Assembly (NCBI GenBank): GCA_005406025.1
Contig: BGZK01001026.1
Coordinates: forward strand, 161,896 to 225,895
Source: Eumeta japonica
Taxonomy: Eukaryota > Arthropoda > Insecta > Lepidoptera > Psychidae
DNA length: 64,000 bases
Direction: 5' to 3'
This document shows, one piece after another, positions 13,231 through 25,990 of the stretch; within the stretch, counting starts at the first letter, position 1; each line of letters begins with the position of its first letter. The notes beneath the pieces were generated by a model that was given only the letters and a program-made list of their open reading frames with translations, was not told the DNA's origin and did not search any database. Position numbers and translations under genes: made by a program.

Positions 13231-15157
13231 GCAGTTCACTACTGTTCTATCAACTACGACGGTCAATGTTTATGTATCAAAATTTTGCAAATCGGGGTGC
13301 AACTACGATTTAATTTTTTTATTTGAAACATCTTATACGCGCGTTTGACTGGGGTAAAACTAAGACGTCTCAAAATTCAGGAGACGCTTGGCCTACGCTC
13401 CCTGCGCCTAGGGCTGTAGCTCAAATGGAGGGGATGACACGTTGGCATGAGGCAATATGATGAAATATAATATCAAACGGAGTTAAAGCTTCTTCTCTTC
13501 ATTCGCAATAACTGTCATCCTCATATTATTATAACAAATTTGATGTTTCACATCTATCGGGAGTCCCCAGAATCATTGATTTTTTTTTATTGATAAGTAT
13601 TTATCATAAAAACTTACTTCGAATTTATTCAGAACGTTTTTGAGACGATCCATGTGTACAGCACGTATATATAAAAATAGCTCATACAATAATATACGTA
13701 ATTCGTCCACAGCATAGTTACAACTGCAGTGTAATAGAATAGAGTATAGAACAACGTCTTTGGTCTCAGAAAAAAAAAAACGGACGCCGTTTATGACAGT
13801 TTTATGTTGCCCTGTCCCCCCACCGTCCTAATATAAATACAGCCCGGTACTAGTTTTTTTTCGCGTTTTCTTTACTTTTGAGCGGTATTTGGATATGTTT
13901 ATTATCTAATTATTTTAATGGAACATAACTAAAGTCTTAATTATTCGGATTCCTACACGTCATACAATTATAAGGAGATTTTTACGATGTATAACAATAA
14001 ATCGATCATATAATTAATTACTTTTTCAATTAAATATTTTAAATATATAATTGCAAATATATACGTGGATTTAAAATATCAAATATTTTAACACAATAAT
14101 TGTAGTCAAGTAGTAATTCGGTAAAATTTAATATTTAATATGTTGAGTTTTGTGGCCGTCGCTCACAGACCGTAATTTTGTTTCTCTGGGTTACAATCGT
14201 GAAACTATGTTTCATCCATAGTTGTAAATCAAACCAAAAAACTATTGGAATCATGTTGTAATAGTTTCAAAAAACCTCGAGAAATGTTCAGCCTGGTGTG
14301 TTTTTGTGCATCGGTACGAAATATCTATGCAAAAAGAAAGACACGATTAACAATTTCAAAATTTTCGTAATGAAATTATTTCTAAGAATTTAAACATCAA
14401 TATATTTTTTCTGTATTTAATATTTTTTAACAAGAAATAATGTTGAAAATTTATAAAAACACAATGAATTGTATTTTTATAAATTTTTGGAAAACACCAT
14501 CTACCCTTTAACTATTCAACCATTCAGATATAGAAAAAAACTCCTTTTTTCTATATCTTTTTTTCTATATAATGTTGTCCTCAACATTATTTTTGTAGCA
14601 ATACCGTCTATGTACAAATTATATTTTTTATTTATTTAATTACTATCAAATATTTTAATTAATTTTATTGTTATTATTCAATTCATAAAATATGGCGAAA
14701 GGAACTTCGTGCAGATGGACCTTACGTACGCATACGACAACAATTATCTGAAATCGTAATAGCTTTGAGTATAATGAGATGAAAACAAAAATGGTTACGA
14801 AAATTAATATTTCGTATTGAACGATGTATTTTCATTTATCTTTTATATAATAAATCTATATAATCTTGCTTAAAATGTAGCATCTTTAGTAACGTCGACT
14901 CCATAAATTTTCGGGAAGCACCTTTCTTGCAAGATGCCTTATAATTAGGTCTTCAAGCTGAAATAAATTGAATTAAAAGCTTTAATAAATTATTAATAGA
15001 TTTCAAAAACTTTAAGAAAGAGGCACGTTAATTATGGTTTTTTTTTCAAATTTCTGTTGTTTGAACATCAGTTTAAATTAACATACAGATTTGTGCGTGT
15101 ATTGGACGTGTACTCTTGGATAATGCTACTGGTACAACAGTCGTAGTATAACAATAC
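13231..15157. other. AT-rich intronic stretch, nothing recognised
   Basis: I see no gene. There are AT-rich runs at 13990-14120 and an imperfect hairpin ATATAGAAAAAAACTCCTTT-type at about 14528-14571. Confidence 0.5.
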
Positions 15158-16373
15158 TATAAGGTCGGGGAACAAGTTTTTTCATGTTTTATGTACGAAA
15201 TATTTTATTTATATTTTTAATTATGTATATATTATATTTTAATTATGTATATATATATGCCATTTTGTTCAACAATTTGTTGTCATTTTGTATTTAATTT
15301 CTGTAGAAATTTTGGATCTTCTGATCAAAAGACTGCGACAAATAGTTTTGATTGTCTTCTCTTCATTTTAACCTAACACTATCTATAAAATTATGAAGAG
15401 ACCGAATGAAACAGGAGAAAATCTGAAAGTGTAATCTCAAGGCTATATGGTGGATGCATTAATACTTTCCAATCAAACCCTCAATATTCGCTGAGAGGCT
15501 AAAGCAGACCACAGGTCTCGCGTTATCAGTAATTTTTTCGCTACTTCTTGTTTAAGACTCATCAGCTGTTAGCAGTAGTGATTCGACTTGGTAGTTCTGT
15601 TCAGCGCTAAAAGTTCATAATGAATAATGCACTTCTAATCCCACTATACACATACCATCAACTAATTGCGAGTAAATCTGGGTTTCGCTATAGTCTGAGG
15701 AACTTTCTTGTCTTTTGATCATAATCTTTTTCGCATATTCCTGTCGTAAGTAATTTATTTTTCATCACCATTGATCAATCTTTTCAAAAATGGTTCAGTT
15801 TCATTACATTTCAATAGAGAACCATAAAAGAGTCCATGATTCAATAGTTTTCGTTCAGTGAGCTCGTGTGGGATCCAAGTATGGAGCTTTTTTTGCATAT
15901 TCACTTTTTTTCAAATGCGTCAAAACTGTTTTGTGGTTAATCCCCAGCTCTTTAGCTATATTGTAAGAACTAATATGCCGATCTTGCTCTACTTTTTCCA
16001 AAATGGCATCGACTTTATTCGTAAGAGATCGACCACAGCGAGGTTCATCTTTGACATCTAATTTACAGGACTGAAAACGCTTGAACCAGTTTTGTGCTAC
16101 TTACCGACATTGTATTTGGTCCATAATCGTCACGATTTTTTTTGCAGCTTGTGTTGAAATTTTCTGTTTCTTGTAGTAAAACTTATTCACTTTGGTGGAC
16201 AGAAAAACAATAGAAAAATGGCGGGACACCGTTTTTTTTTTTGTTTTTTTTGTTTTTAAATGTTATTTATTTAATGGTATCAAAAATAGCGAGATACAAA
16301 CAGCATAACCGAAGAGATATTTTTGCAACTTTTTACTTATAAAATACGTAAAAACCTTTTTTCCGACTTAATA
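15158..16373 (-). mobile_element. mariner-family element, nearly full length but inactive
   Basis: A 1.2-kb Tc1/mariner fossil on the minus strand. Its ends form an imperfect terminal inverted repeat: TAAGGTCGGGGAACAAGTTT at 15160 and, read on the minus strand from about 16370, TAAGTCGGAAAAAAGGTTTT. Both lie next to TA-rich flanks, which fits TA target choice. Read from 16197 downward the transposase gives VNKFYYKKQKIS, WFKRFQS, LDVKDEPRCGRSLTNKVD, HISSYNIAKELGINHKTV (helix-turn-helix region) and KKAPYLDPTRAH. Further on come fragments matching the catalytic and C-terminal parts (LMHPPYSLEITLSDFLLF-type and QNFYRN). Multiple stops and frameshifts disable it. Its 3' end matches the fragment at 39857-40062, so both belong to one family. 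Confidence 0.85.
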
Positions 16374-16913
16374 TATCAATATACTTCAATGTGAAATCTC
16401 AACATTGTAATTGTTTGTTATCCCAAATTAACGTGCCAAAAATACACATAAATATTTTTCGAACTAATGTAATTTAAAAATATATATATATATTTTAAGT
16501 ATATTTTTAATAATTCCGATTAATAACGTACAGGATTCATTGTTAAAAATCGATGAATTGTTGCTTTGTATAATTAATATATTTTTTAGATATTATAAGA
16601 CTTTGTCATTTATTATTCATATTGTAGATACAATGCCATTGGAAAATAAAATAATTTTATACATAATATTTTTTTTGTATAAAATTATTTCATACAAATT
16701 TAAATTAATATTGAAAAATTAATTATATTTACTTAGTAAAAAAAGCAATTTCATTCATCACATATAGACGTTTGCCTGCAAGTAACATGCATTATGCAAA
16801 CCCATGAAATGTTCTTACACCACGAATTCTCATCTAACAATAGAGGTTTTGATTCAACTGGATTGACAGGTATCGAACACCTAAACAGGTGTCAATGTTA
16901 TAATTATTTAAAA
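16374..16913. other. very AT-rich intronic stretch
   Basis: More than three quarters A+T by eye, with poly-T and TA runs (for example near 16480-16500). The open frame at 16540-16722 encodes only AT-biased residues (I, L, F, Y, K, N) and is not a gene. Confidence 0.55.
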
Positions 16914-17500
16914 ACTAGCTGACCCGGCAGACGTAGTTCTTTGTTGTGGGTTGTGTTGTGCTGTGAGACCCTTTGTTGTGGGTGGCTGGCCCACATAGTT
17001 AATGCCCCCAGCTCCGCCAACATGGACAAGGCACGAATTCCTTATTTTTTTTTGTATCGATCCATGTCAATATCAATACTGGTCTCGCTTTCAATTTTGA
17101 TTATAGTTTGATTCTGATCCCGTTTCCACACCACGTTTTCGTTTTCAACCTCCGTTCCGTTCGCAATTTCAGACCCAGTCTCGCATTTGATTCTGATCCT
17201 GGTCCCGATCTCGACTCTGCTCTCTGTCCGGCTTTCGATTCCGATTCCACTATCAGTTACATTTCCAATCCGACGCCGGAGGAAAATACTAGTTTCAAAA
17301 TATTACTTAGGAATGAGATAGTTTTCTATAAGTTAGAAAATTATTAATTCACTTTAAGTATATAAATTCATGGATAAAGCCAGGGGTAAATGTTGGTAGG
17401 GTAATTTATTCGGGAATAGTGTAGCCTAACTATTATTGAAGTAATTTTTAAAAACGGTTGAGTAGTTCGGCTTAGTTGTACAAAGGTTAAAGCCGGGGAC
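16914..17500 (+). repeat. dispersed element with degenerate GATTCC-type array (copy 2)
   Basis: Head AAACTAGCTGACCCGGCAGA at 16913-16932. The array is at about 17060-17275, with units such as TTTGATT, CTGATCC and TTCGATTCCGATTCC. The tail contains GTGTAGCCTAAC (17420) and AAAAACGGTTGAGTAGTTCG (17449-17468), matching GTTGAGTAGTTCG at 58823. The head, array and tail order makes this the most complete copy in the window. The Asp-Ser-rich frame over the array (17108-17347) is a by-product of the repeat. The head type is known to me from insect, particularly lepidopteran, genomes. Confidence 0.65.
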
Positions 17501-17520
17501 AAATCCCCTCCTTTAATCGC

Positions 17521-17585
17521 GTATTTTTTTTTAGTTGGCTAGTTGTTTTTTTTTTCAGAAAACAACTAGCTAACTAAAAAAATAC
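17521..17585. repeat. hairpin (inverted repeat) with T-rich stem
   Basis: The stem is GTATTTTTTTTTAGTTGGCT continuing AGTTGTTTT, against AAAACAACTAGCTAACTAAA continuing AAAATAC, with one mismatch and unequal T runs around a short loop. It may be the core of a tiny foldback element or a slipped duplication. Confidence 0.6.
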
Positions 17586-20500
17586 CCAGTGTCATTCTGG
17601 GTGTACGTGCAACATGTGATTAAAGTTTCTTCTTCGTAGGATCAATGGATTAGGCAAGCATAGGAGACAAACACCATTATCCATTTCAACATATTTTAAT
17701 TCTTTAACTCTTTTTTATCAACCGATATCAATCTTAATCCTGGTCTAGCTTTTGATTACGAACAAAAATAGAATTACGTATATCCACCGTTAGAATCGTG
17801 GATTACAGCCATATGAGTTCATACAAAAATATCTTAGAAAAAGCATTTTCAATTTTTCACGAATCTTTTAATTTTTCAGGCAAATTTTCCAATTTTTCCT
17901 TCCGTAATGACCGTATTCGGACTATTACGAATATAATATGTGAAATATATATATCGGTCAAAGCGATGCAATGAATTTATAAAGGTTTATATATATATAT
18001 AATATATATCCATTCCATTATTTATATATATATATATATTGCTACATCTTATTGTGTATTGAAGATAAGCGTTAATTATGATTTTTTTCTAAATAAACTG
18101 CGAAGAATGGAATACTATTATAAAAATTTATCTATAATAAGACTTGACTTTCAAATGAAATAACACGATCGTTTATATTTTGAACTCACTGTTGGGCATG
18201 AACAGAAAATCTCAGACATAATGTGATTCCACGAATATGATTTAAAAAGTCAAATTCACAAAAATATATTTGTTACATAAAAAAGACGGCTAGGGGGAAA
18301 ACAAGGGAATGGAACAAAAGTCAAATTATGTTAGAGTCGCGGAACATTTTTTTCGTCGTTTGCTGCTACGCCGAATATTGTAAGATTCCTCGCAAATCTT
18401 AACCATATTAAGCATACGAAATATTTCCTTTTGAGGCTGCAGGCAAGGAACGTCTCGGATATTACATGTTTGAAATATCGTATTTGCGAAGAGTAGTAGT
18501 ATCTTTAACAGATTCGTATAAAAAAAGCCGGGGTATTCAATATAATTTTATAATAAGAAATCGTTGGTTAACAACGTTCTGTTTATTGTACGTATTACAA
18601 CCATTTATTGATGATGCTACGCCGGCTGACCAGCGTCGGTAGTATTATTTATTATTATATTCTAACGTTGTTTGCTAGAACAGTGTTAGCGTCATCTAGT
18701 ATTTAATACAAAGGTACATGGTACTGATTGGACACTAAGAACATCTAAGAAAGTATCAGAAAGTTTTCTGTGGTTGTCTAGATTGTACAATGTTCAATAA
18801 GTCCAAATAACGGATCCGCATGGCACAGAAAAGCATTGCTAAAGGGATAACCGAGTTAGTGATTTAAGTTTTTACTATAGAGCAAAGTGGATTAGATAAA
18901 ATGATAGTGATCTGCGAGCTGTGAAAACAATGTAATTGTGATTTTTTTTTATTTTAGAACTTAATAATGCTTCACAAATGTATGGAGCTCCGGTCTGCAC
19001 TTTGTACATAGTTAATTTAAAAACGCGATTAATAAAGTTATAGTACTTTGACTATCAATTTGACGTATTTTACGATAGTTTTTTTTTAACAAAGTTTTTG
19101 AACACTTAATTATAGGTAACAATTAATTTAAAAAATAAAGATGGCGTCAATTAGATAGTAAATATTCATCGTCTAGGCTGAGAGGGATAGAGTCATACGA
19201 GCGAAAAAAAATAATAATACATTCTTTTCTTTGTAGGACTGCATACCTTTTGTTCGTCTAACATGTTCGCCGGTGAAAATATTCTTTATGTTGATTGAAG
19301 CACATTAATGTTTCAAGGAATGTTTGGAAGCCATAACTGTAAAACTCATTTACACATTCAACAAAACAATAAAAAAGTATACATAAAAGCTGTGTTTATA
19401 AATACATGCGTATAAGTTTTTTCTATTATTAATTTTTATTAAGTTATCTCTTATGGTACATTTAATTTGTGATTGATAATTAACAACTTTCGGAGTGAAC
19501 ATATTATCAAGTAATGCTTTTATAGAAAAAAACTTAATAAATTATAGTTTTATTATTTTTTTTAATGATACATAGATTATTATTCGATTTTGTAAGGTAT
19601 GTACAAAATGCAGGCCGGACATGAAACATCTCCTTTGGTGCAAAACAGTGAACATCATTGTATTCCGAATTTCTGCTCGTAAAATTTTGTTATAGAAATG
19701 AGATGAATCATGCTAATCTTACATATCTACGACGTCGATATCAGGGATTCACGATATAACAAGTAGTGGATTAGAGGCGGCTTAAAAGTTTTAGATCGCG
19801 AATACCGGGGTGATAATCATTCGATGATGGAACCAAGAGCTGAGCCATTTGAATTTATTCTGCATTGACAGCTCTAGACCATATCAGTTTTAATGACGAT
19901 ATCACAAGATCGAGTCTGTCGTCAAGAGACACAAGTCTCCAGGAAGAGTTATCTCATTGCTAGAAGAGCATCTGCACCGAGATAAGAAAAACAAGTTCGC
20001 TGCCGTAAGGAACAGACGGTTTTCGCAAACGACATACACGTGATATCCGGATAAGATTTCAATGTGGTGAAGGTTCACGTTCACCAGCACGAGCGTAATG
20101 TTCCCAAAATCGAAACACCGACTGCAGGCGTGAGGAACGCTTAAAGTGCCACGAAAAGTTGAGACGTATAGTACAACACACGAAACTCTGCCGCTGTGAA
20201 GTTAGTTACGAAAGCGTCGCAATAGTGTAAAATAGAAACGCGGGGTTAAGAAAGAAGGGTCGGGGAGCGTTGTTCAGTACAGTGTACTGTACTTCTCAGC
20301 ACTGCAGTACAGTACACTGTCCTTCAATGCTGAGCCTGCGAAACGTGGATCTAAACTATCGGTGTGCGATGAAACATCCCTGTGTTCAATCTACAAGATC
20401 TCGTTGGTGGGGCTCCTGTGAAAGCGAACAGGCAAACCATAACGCAGAACTTGATTACGTTTAATTTGGAACTCTAGGATCAAATGAAAAACTTTTGAAT

Positions 20501-23436
20501 GAAAACGTTAATTAAGGTTAGTCAGCTAGTGTTATATGCACTAGGTCCGACCCAAAACTAATAGCATTTATTAATTACGAACTCTTTGGGCATATAAAGC
20601 TTAGAAAATTGAAATATGCCAGGTGTGTAAGTTTCAAAGGTAGCAGTCGAGGAGTCAATCCATTTCTTTCGAATCAGAAAAATATAAAATTGTAATAGTG
20701 AACATGAGTGACCGATTCGTTGGTCAAACTGAAGAATAAATTGGTCTCCTGTTTCTGAGCGTACGTTAAGCTGTCGGTGCCGGATAATGTTACCGAATTG
20801 GTGACAACAGCCCTCATTAACATGGTAGCGAAGCAGCGTGGATAGCTAAAGGTTCAAATGGCACAAATATCTAATAAGGGTGTATGATAGAGTAATGCCC
20901 TTGTAGAGAGTTTGAAATCTGATAAAACAACTTACTATGTTCAAAATATGCTAAGAAATTTGTTATAAACTAACCCATACAACTAAAATAAAAAGTCATA
21001 TCGAAATGTTTGTAGAAATTATTCGTTTCTGTTTCGTTCGTATAATGTACACTAAAAGAAATCGTTTAATAAAACTATTCAGGAATTTTGACTTGAAGTA
21101 TCCAATGTACAAAGTACATAAATATCTCGTTTATACGCCAAGCGTATATCTTAAAATAGAGATATAAGAATAACAATTAAAATGTTGAAGCACATTTTAC
21201 ATTCGGACAAATTAAATTACATTTTATATTCAAGTAAATTAAATTATTCACTAGGCGTCTTTCGAGGATATTTAAAAAGAAATGTAGTAAAGACGAAAAT
21301 GTTTTCATTTATCTCAAGCCCTAAAATACAGCCTCGAATTTAGACATTTAAATTACCCAGTCAATCTTTGAAATTCAATGACACAAATTTAAATTACCTA
21401 AATTGAGTACCAGTTTACTTTGATGGGACTGTTGGATCGTTTTATATATCACTAACAATGAAGTTTATAAACTGAAGAAAAAACGTGCAGCTTTTCGTAT
21501 TTTCAGGGTTACGTACGAATGAAGAAGACACATAACCCTTATAGGATCATTTGTATGTCTATTTGTCTGTTACAGCTAATATACTCTGTATCTACAGGAC
21601 CATTTAAGTCGAACATTTGATAAGTAAACATATGAATTATCGTAACCCAAAAATAGATGTATAACGTAAATGTATCAATTTCCAATATGGAGGTCATTTT
21701 ATGTGAGGCTAATTAAAAAAAAATAATAAAATGTTTTACAAGCTACATACGGCACATGGAAGAGTTTGACGTGAGAATGTCATATTACTTTATGATTTCA
21801 AAATTAATGAAAATTAACCATCTCCTACGTATCTCCAAACTTAAGAATATATTTTTGGGAAAATACGGAAATGGTTCTTTATTCACAGAGTACAGAAAAA
21901 CCTATGAAGAGTCTGTGATCTTAAAATAACATGGTAAATCTCTCAATATTGTGCATACAAGCTTATATTTACTGTTGTAAACTATTTAGATGTAAACTGT
22001 CTTAGACGTGAAGTATTATGTAAGCTAAATTCACTTTCGAATTAATTTATTTATTTAAAACATTTTTCACGACGCATGACATGAGCCTTCACAATTTACA
22101 ATATGGCGCAGTGAGATTTTAAGCTTATTTAATTTGTGATATAATTATTTCGTTAAGCGCCCGCGCAGTACAGCGAGGGCATTGTACCCTGCTCGGTAGA
22201 GAATCTTGCAAAAGGCGACGCCTCCCACACTTCAGATTTGTTGAACTTGACCTTATAGATCCTAACACAGGATCGGTTCCTTTATATATGGTTTGTATCG
22301 AGATTTAAACGGATTCCTTCGTGAACCCGAGCATGATTTTTGTTTTGATAGGATAATACAGGGCAAGACGTCGAGAAAAAGATTCTAAGGAATCCGAATG
22401 CATGCATAAAGTGATGGATAAGTAACAAACACATGAAAACAGATTCGTCGGTATAGAGGAAAACTTTATTTATTCTCAAGACATGTAGATAAACATTCAC
22501 AAAACGGGGATAGATTGTAGCATAATAGATTTCAACGTTGGGATCTACAGGATTGTCGAAGAAAATCCGATTTGTTCTATCTACTACAAATACAGCTCTT
22601 TCATAATTGTTTAGCGACATTGTATTCCTAAGAAAATAATGATGTTCTCACGGATGTTAATGAAATAGAAATTGATTTAATACCTGACTATGGAAAACTA
22701 AAGAGCAACAAAAATGAAAATAAGTTATCATATTTACTACTACGATTTAAATATGTGTTAAGATCTAGTAGACAGGTTAAACGTCGATGCCAACAAACAA
22801 ACTTGAGTATTGAAAAAACCCGCGGTTTCATTTATAGGCTCACATACGGTATCCAATAGCTTTTGGTGGAAAAAAATATTTTTTTCATATTTTTCTATTT
22901 TTTTACCATATAATTTACAATTATTTCATTGATTTTGATGATCCTTACTTTAATAATCATTTGTTACTCAAGTGTTATTCAGTAATTGCTTTAAATATAA
23001 ATATTTTACGACTTGTATTGCAATCGGATAGACACGATTTGATTTATATTGCGGATATAATATAAAATAAATCCTTGAAATTTTTTCTAATAAAACACTA
23101 AAAAAATTTCGCAGTCATTCATTATACCACAGGCTCATCGAAGTTGTTTAAGTAGCGGATTGAAAGAAATAGTTTCTTGAAGTATTACCACATTGATACT
23201 TTTTTAAATATCTTTTGTCTACAAATATATTATCCCTGTTACTATATAGTATTTGGTATGAAATAGAAATAGTGTATGTATCCAGCAAAGAAATCGATAC
23301 CTTATAAAACTGACATGCGCTATTATTACAGACGGTGTCCTAATGCGAACAAACTCGTAATTTTGATGCAGTCTAACGTACGTCTAAGCATCCACAATTT
23401 TATACCTTTAGAAAAAAAATTGCTACGCCAGTCCCG
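17586..23436. other. AT-rich intronic stretch with minor repeats
   Basis: No supported gene. Visible items are TA microsatellites at about 17946-18040, a palindromic cluster at 20275-20333, and a fragment TAACCCTTATAGGATCATTT (21534-21553) that looks like part of a common lepidopteran repeat. A GC-richer patch lies at 22158-22260. Open frames at 19902-20090 and 22282-22620 have no family motifs. Confidence 0.45.
20275..20333. repeat. nested palindromes (cruciform-like)
   Basis: CAGTGTACTGTACT at 20280-20293 is the exact reverse complement of AGTACAGTACACTG at 20306-20319. CTCAGCA just inside the left arm pairs with TGCTGAG just outside the right arm. The GTAC-rich sequence is low complexity, so chance or slippage is possible. 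Confidence 0.55.
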
Positions 23437-23860
23437 TTGTTTGGACGACTAATAAGGAATAGAAACTTAATATCGTTCATTAACACGCGACGTCGAGACT
23501 CGCATCAAACGGCATTTCCCGGTCGACGGCAAACAGAGGGCGCCGCCGGAGCCGAACACGCCAATATATTACGGGTCTGTCGAACGCGGCACATCCGAGG
23601 GGACAGTTGCGGGCTTCGCGCCATCCTCGACTCCTCCCCGTATCAATTCTATTACAAACGATTCCATCTCATTATAGTCTATGGCCTTAGAACGCAGGCC
23701 ACAATGCCGGCGCAGAGACGTGTGCCGGTCACAATGGGCGCTCGCGGACGACAAACAATGGCGACGCGGTAAGCACCGACGAAAAACTTCACGCTTATTA
23801 AATGTCTCTTTTATTTCATGATGATCATCGTCATCACCTATTGTTCGGAGACGATGCAAC
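23437..23860. promoter_or_regulatory. GC/CpG-rich intronic island with ACAAT motif cluster
   Basis: The longest GC-rich block of the 35-kb intron. CACAATGCCGG (23700), TCACAATGGGCG (23729) and AACAATGGCGACG (23755) put three ACAATG cores within about 65 bases, a SOX-type consensus. CpGs are dense from 23490 to 23600. Frames are open on both strands (111 codons plus, 96 codons minus), but the peptides are arginine-rich and carry no motif. The island could be an enhancer, an unrecognised first exon or promoter of another transcript, or a CpG-rich repeat. An enhancer is the inference I favour weakly. Confidence 0.35.
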
Positions 23861-25115
23861 CGCAGCGTTGTTAGTTACTGAAATGGCGACAGTGGCATAT
23901 GATACATATTATTTCTGTTCGAATTGTTGCGTGTATTTTTCAAAGAGGTAATTAAAACATTTATGCGTTGAGAATTTTATATGGTTCAGAATAGAAACAA
24001 AGTTTAGGATATAATATCTTAAACTCTGTTTCATTGTTTCATTCGCGACTTTACCCTTTTCGTTCACTATTGGAAGTTTACAGATAAAATTAAATTCGTG
24101 AATGTACCAGTATATAAAGAAGCCTTTTGTTTATATAAAAATATATATCATCAAGAATGTTATCTCTTTACTAAATTACAAGGGCAATATTCATTGGCCT
24201 ACCATATGGGGTACACATATGCTCCAAACGGGTGGTGACAAAGTGGTGACCTCTGGTTCTGGTAGTCTATACGATCCGGCATTAGAAAAACCTTTCCTTA
24301 TTTTTTAATTGTATTAATAATCTTCTAAAGGAGTATTTAAATATAAAAAAAAGGAATTAACAATATAAAAGTGATCAAAAATATTTTATTGACTATTTTT
24401 TTTGCTTCTGCCATCAAAGACTTTTTTTGTAAAAAAAAAATATGTATGGGAATATAAAGTTCAAGAATCGGTTCGTGTTTAGTACGACAATGAATATTAT
24501 AAAATAATGTAATTCTAAACTTAAATATAAAAAAACATTAATTCATTTTATATATAATTTGTAGCCGTCACAAAGATCGCAACGGTTTAATAAATAAGTT
24601 CACAGTGCACTATTCAATGACGTGGCAAGTAAAAATTTCAATATACACATGAAGGAATCTAACATAAAAAAATGTATTTACAAATCAATTAATTAAGGGA
24701 AATGGCTACAAGATTCCTAGTAAGCTTTATATTGTCGAATTCTTTATATGAAAATACGGACTTAGAGCATTAATTCATTCGGTCAAGAAATGAAAAAATT
24801 CACATATGTCTTGTCATTTAATGTTTCATTCGAATACTTTAAATAAGTAGATTTATTTATACAGGATGCAACGCTTTAGCAACTTCTTAAGATGAAATTT
24901 CCTAGTAGTTTATTACGCGAGAAATTATTTATTCAAAGGGATTGTAGTGTTTTATTTTCAAAACGTCATTCCAATACGAACTGTTTGTTGCGGCAGCGGT
25001 TCGTGTATCATCTCTTTCCTTATGATTTCTTCGTCACCGCCTTATGTGATTGATTCATTAGTTTTCGCGTAGCATAAAAAGAAATTGAAAACGTTTCATT
25101 ATTGTATGCTATATA
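23861..25115. other. AT-rich intronic stretch, nothing recognised
   Basis: I see no gene or named repeat. Confidence 0.5.
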
Positions 25116-25145
25116 GAACCTACCCGGCTTCAACCGGGTAGGTTC
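25116..25145. repeat. perfect 12-bp hairpin
   Basis: GAACCTACCCGG, loop CTTCAA, CCGGGTAGGTTC. The stem is GC-rich and perfect in an AT-rich setting, so it is unlikely to be a chance product of local composition. It lies about 50 bases before the 25195 repeat. Confidence 0.8.
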
Positions 25146-25194
25146 AAACTACATAATTTATCCATTCCCGTTTCCTTTAAATATTAAATTCTAA

Positions 25195-25990
25195 AGTCTG
25201 TCCAGTTGTTTTCCTTTTAAAAAACAACCTCGATCGTTGCTGATCGCATCATTGTCGGTTGATTTACTCAAGGAATATCGTTAGAGAAAAACTTTTCAAA
25301 AAGCATTTTTGTGGAATATTTTTTAAAGTACCCCAACGATAAATTTCAAAACCTACCTACCGATAGATTTTTTGCTCAATAACAGCATTGGTCGTTGCAA
25401 CTTGCTTCAAAATCGGTGAGTTTGTACGAGAGAGACGAATATCTTTAACGAAAAAGATTTTTTTTTTAATAACGTGAAATTGTTGATGGAGTGTTTCTTT
25501 GGTACTTGGTCATTTTCGGTGTAAAAAACTGTATCAGATGCCTTAATCAGATCAAAATCGAACAACGAAAAATATCGTAGTTGTAAAACTAAAATAATAA
25601 GCGTCTCTCAAAAATCTATATACATATAGATTTTTGAACTCGAAAAGGTCAAAATGTATCAGAATTACATTATTGAGCTTGGAAAACTTGAAGAGGCGCT
25701 ACAATTGATCATTTTAGCGGCCTGACGAACTTAATAATTTATTGCTACTTTATTTTTGAGCGCTTCGAGCGCGAAAGTAGTAAAAAGTTTCAGTAACGGC
25801 CTGCAACGCCAACCATCTTCCAATTTTTTAAGCTTAAAAACTTATAGACTATATTCATAACTAAAGGAGCTCAAGACACATCGATAAATGTCATAGCGGA
25901 AAGTTTTAGGGATAGCCTGCAGGGTCGACCGTATTTCAGAATTTTTTATCAGTTTTCGAGGATATAAATCATTCTTCGTTTTAGTTCATA
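25195..25990 (+). repeat. dispersed repeat with internal tandem units (copy 1)
   Basis: Shares ordered blocks with 56230-57065: CCAGTTGTT...AACAAC, ATATCGTTAGAGAAAAACTT, ATCAGATCAAAATCGAACAA, GCGCGAAAGTAGTAAAAAGT and GCCTGCAGGGTCGACCGT. Blocks recur inside the copy at roughly 120-150-base steps (GCCTGCAACGCCAACCAT near 25800 and GCCTGCAGGGTCGACCGT near 25915), so the element contains diverged tandem units. No ORF is conserved. The family is not identified. Confidence 0.7.
25608..25637. repeat. 30-bp palindrome
   Basis: TCAAAAATCTATAT, AC, ATATAGATTTTTGA: 14-bp perfect arms around two bases. It lies inside the 25195-25990 repeat and is not present in the corresponding part of the 56230 copy. 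Confidence 0.8.

Noticed and set aside
23437..23859. 111-codon plus and 96-codon minus frames in the GC island
   Set aside because: CpG-rich DNA lacks stop codons by composition. The peptides are Arg-rich and carry no motifs or splice evidence.
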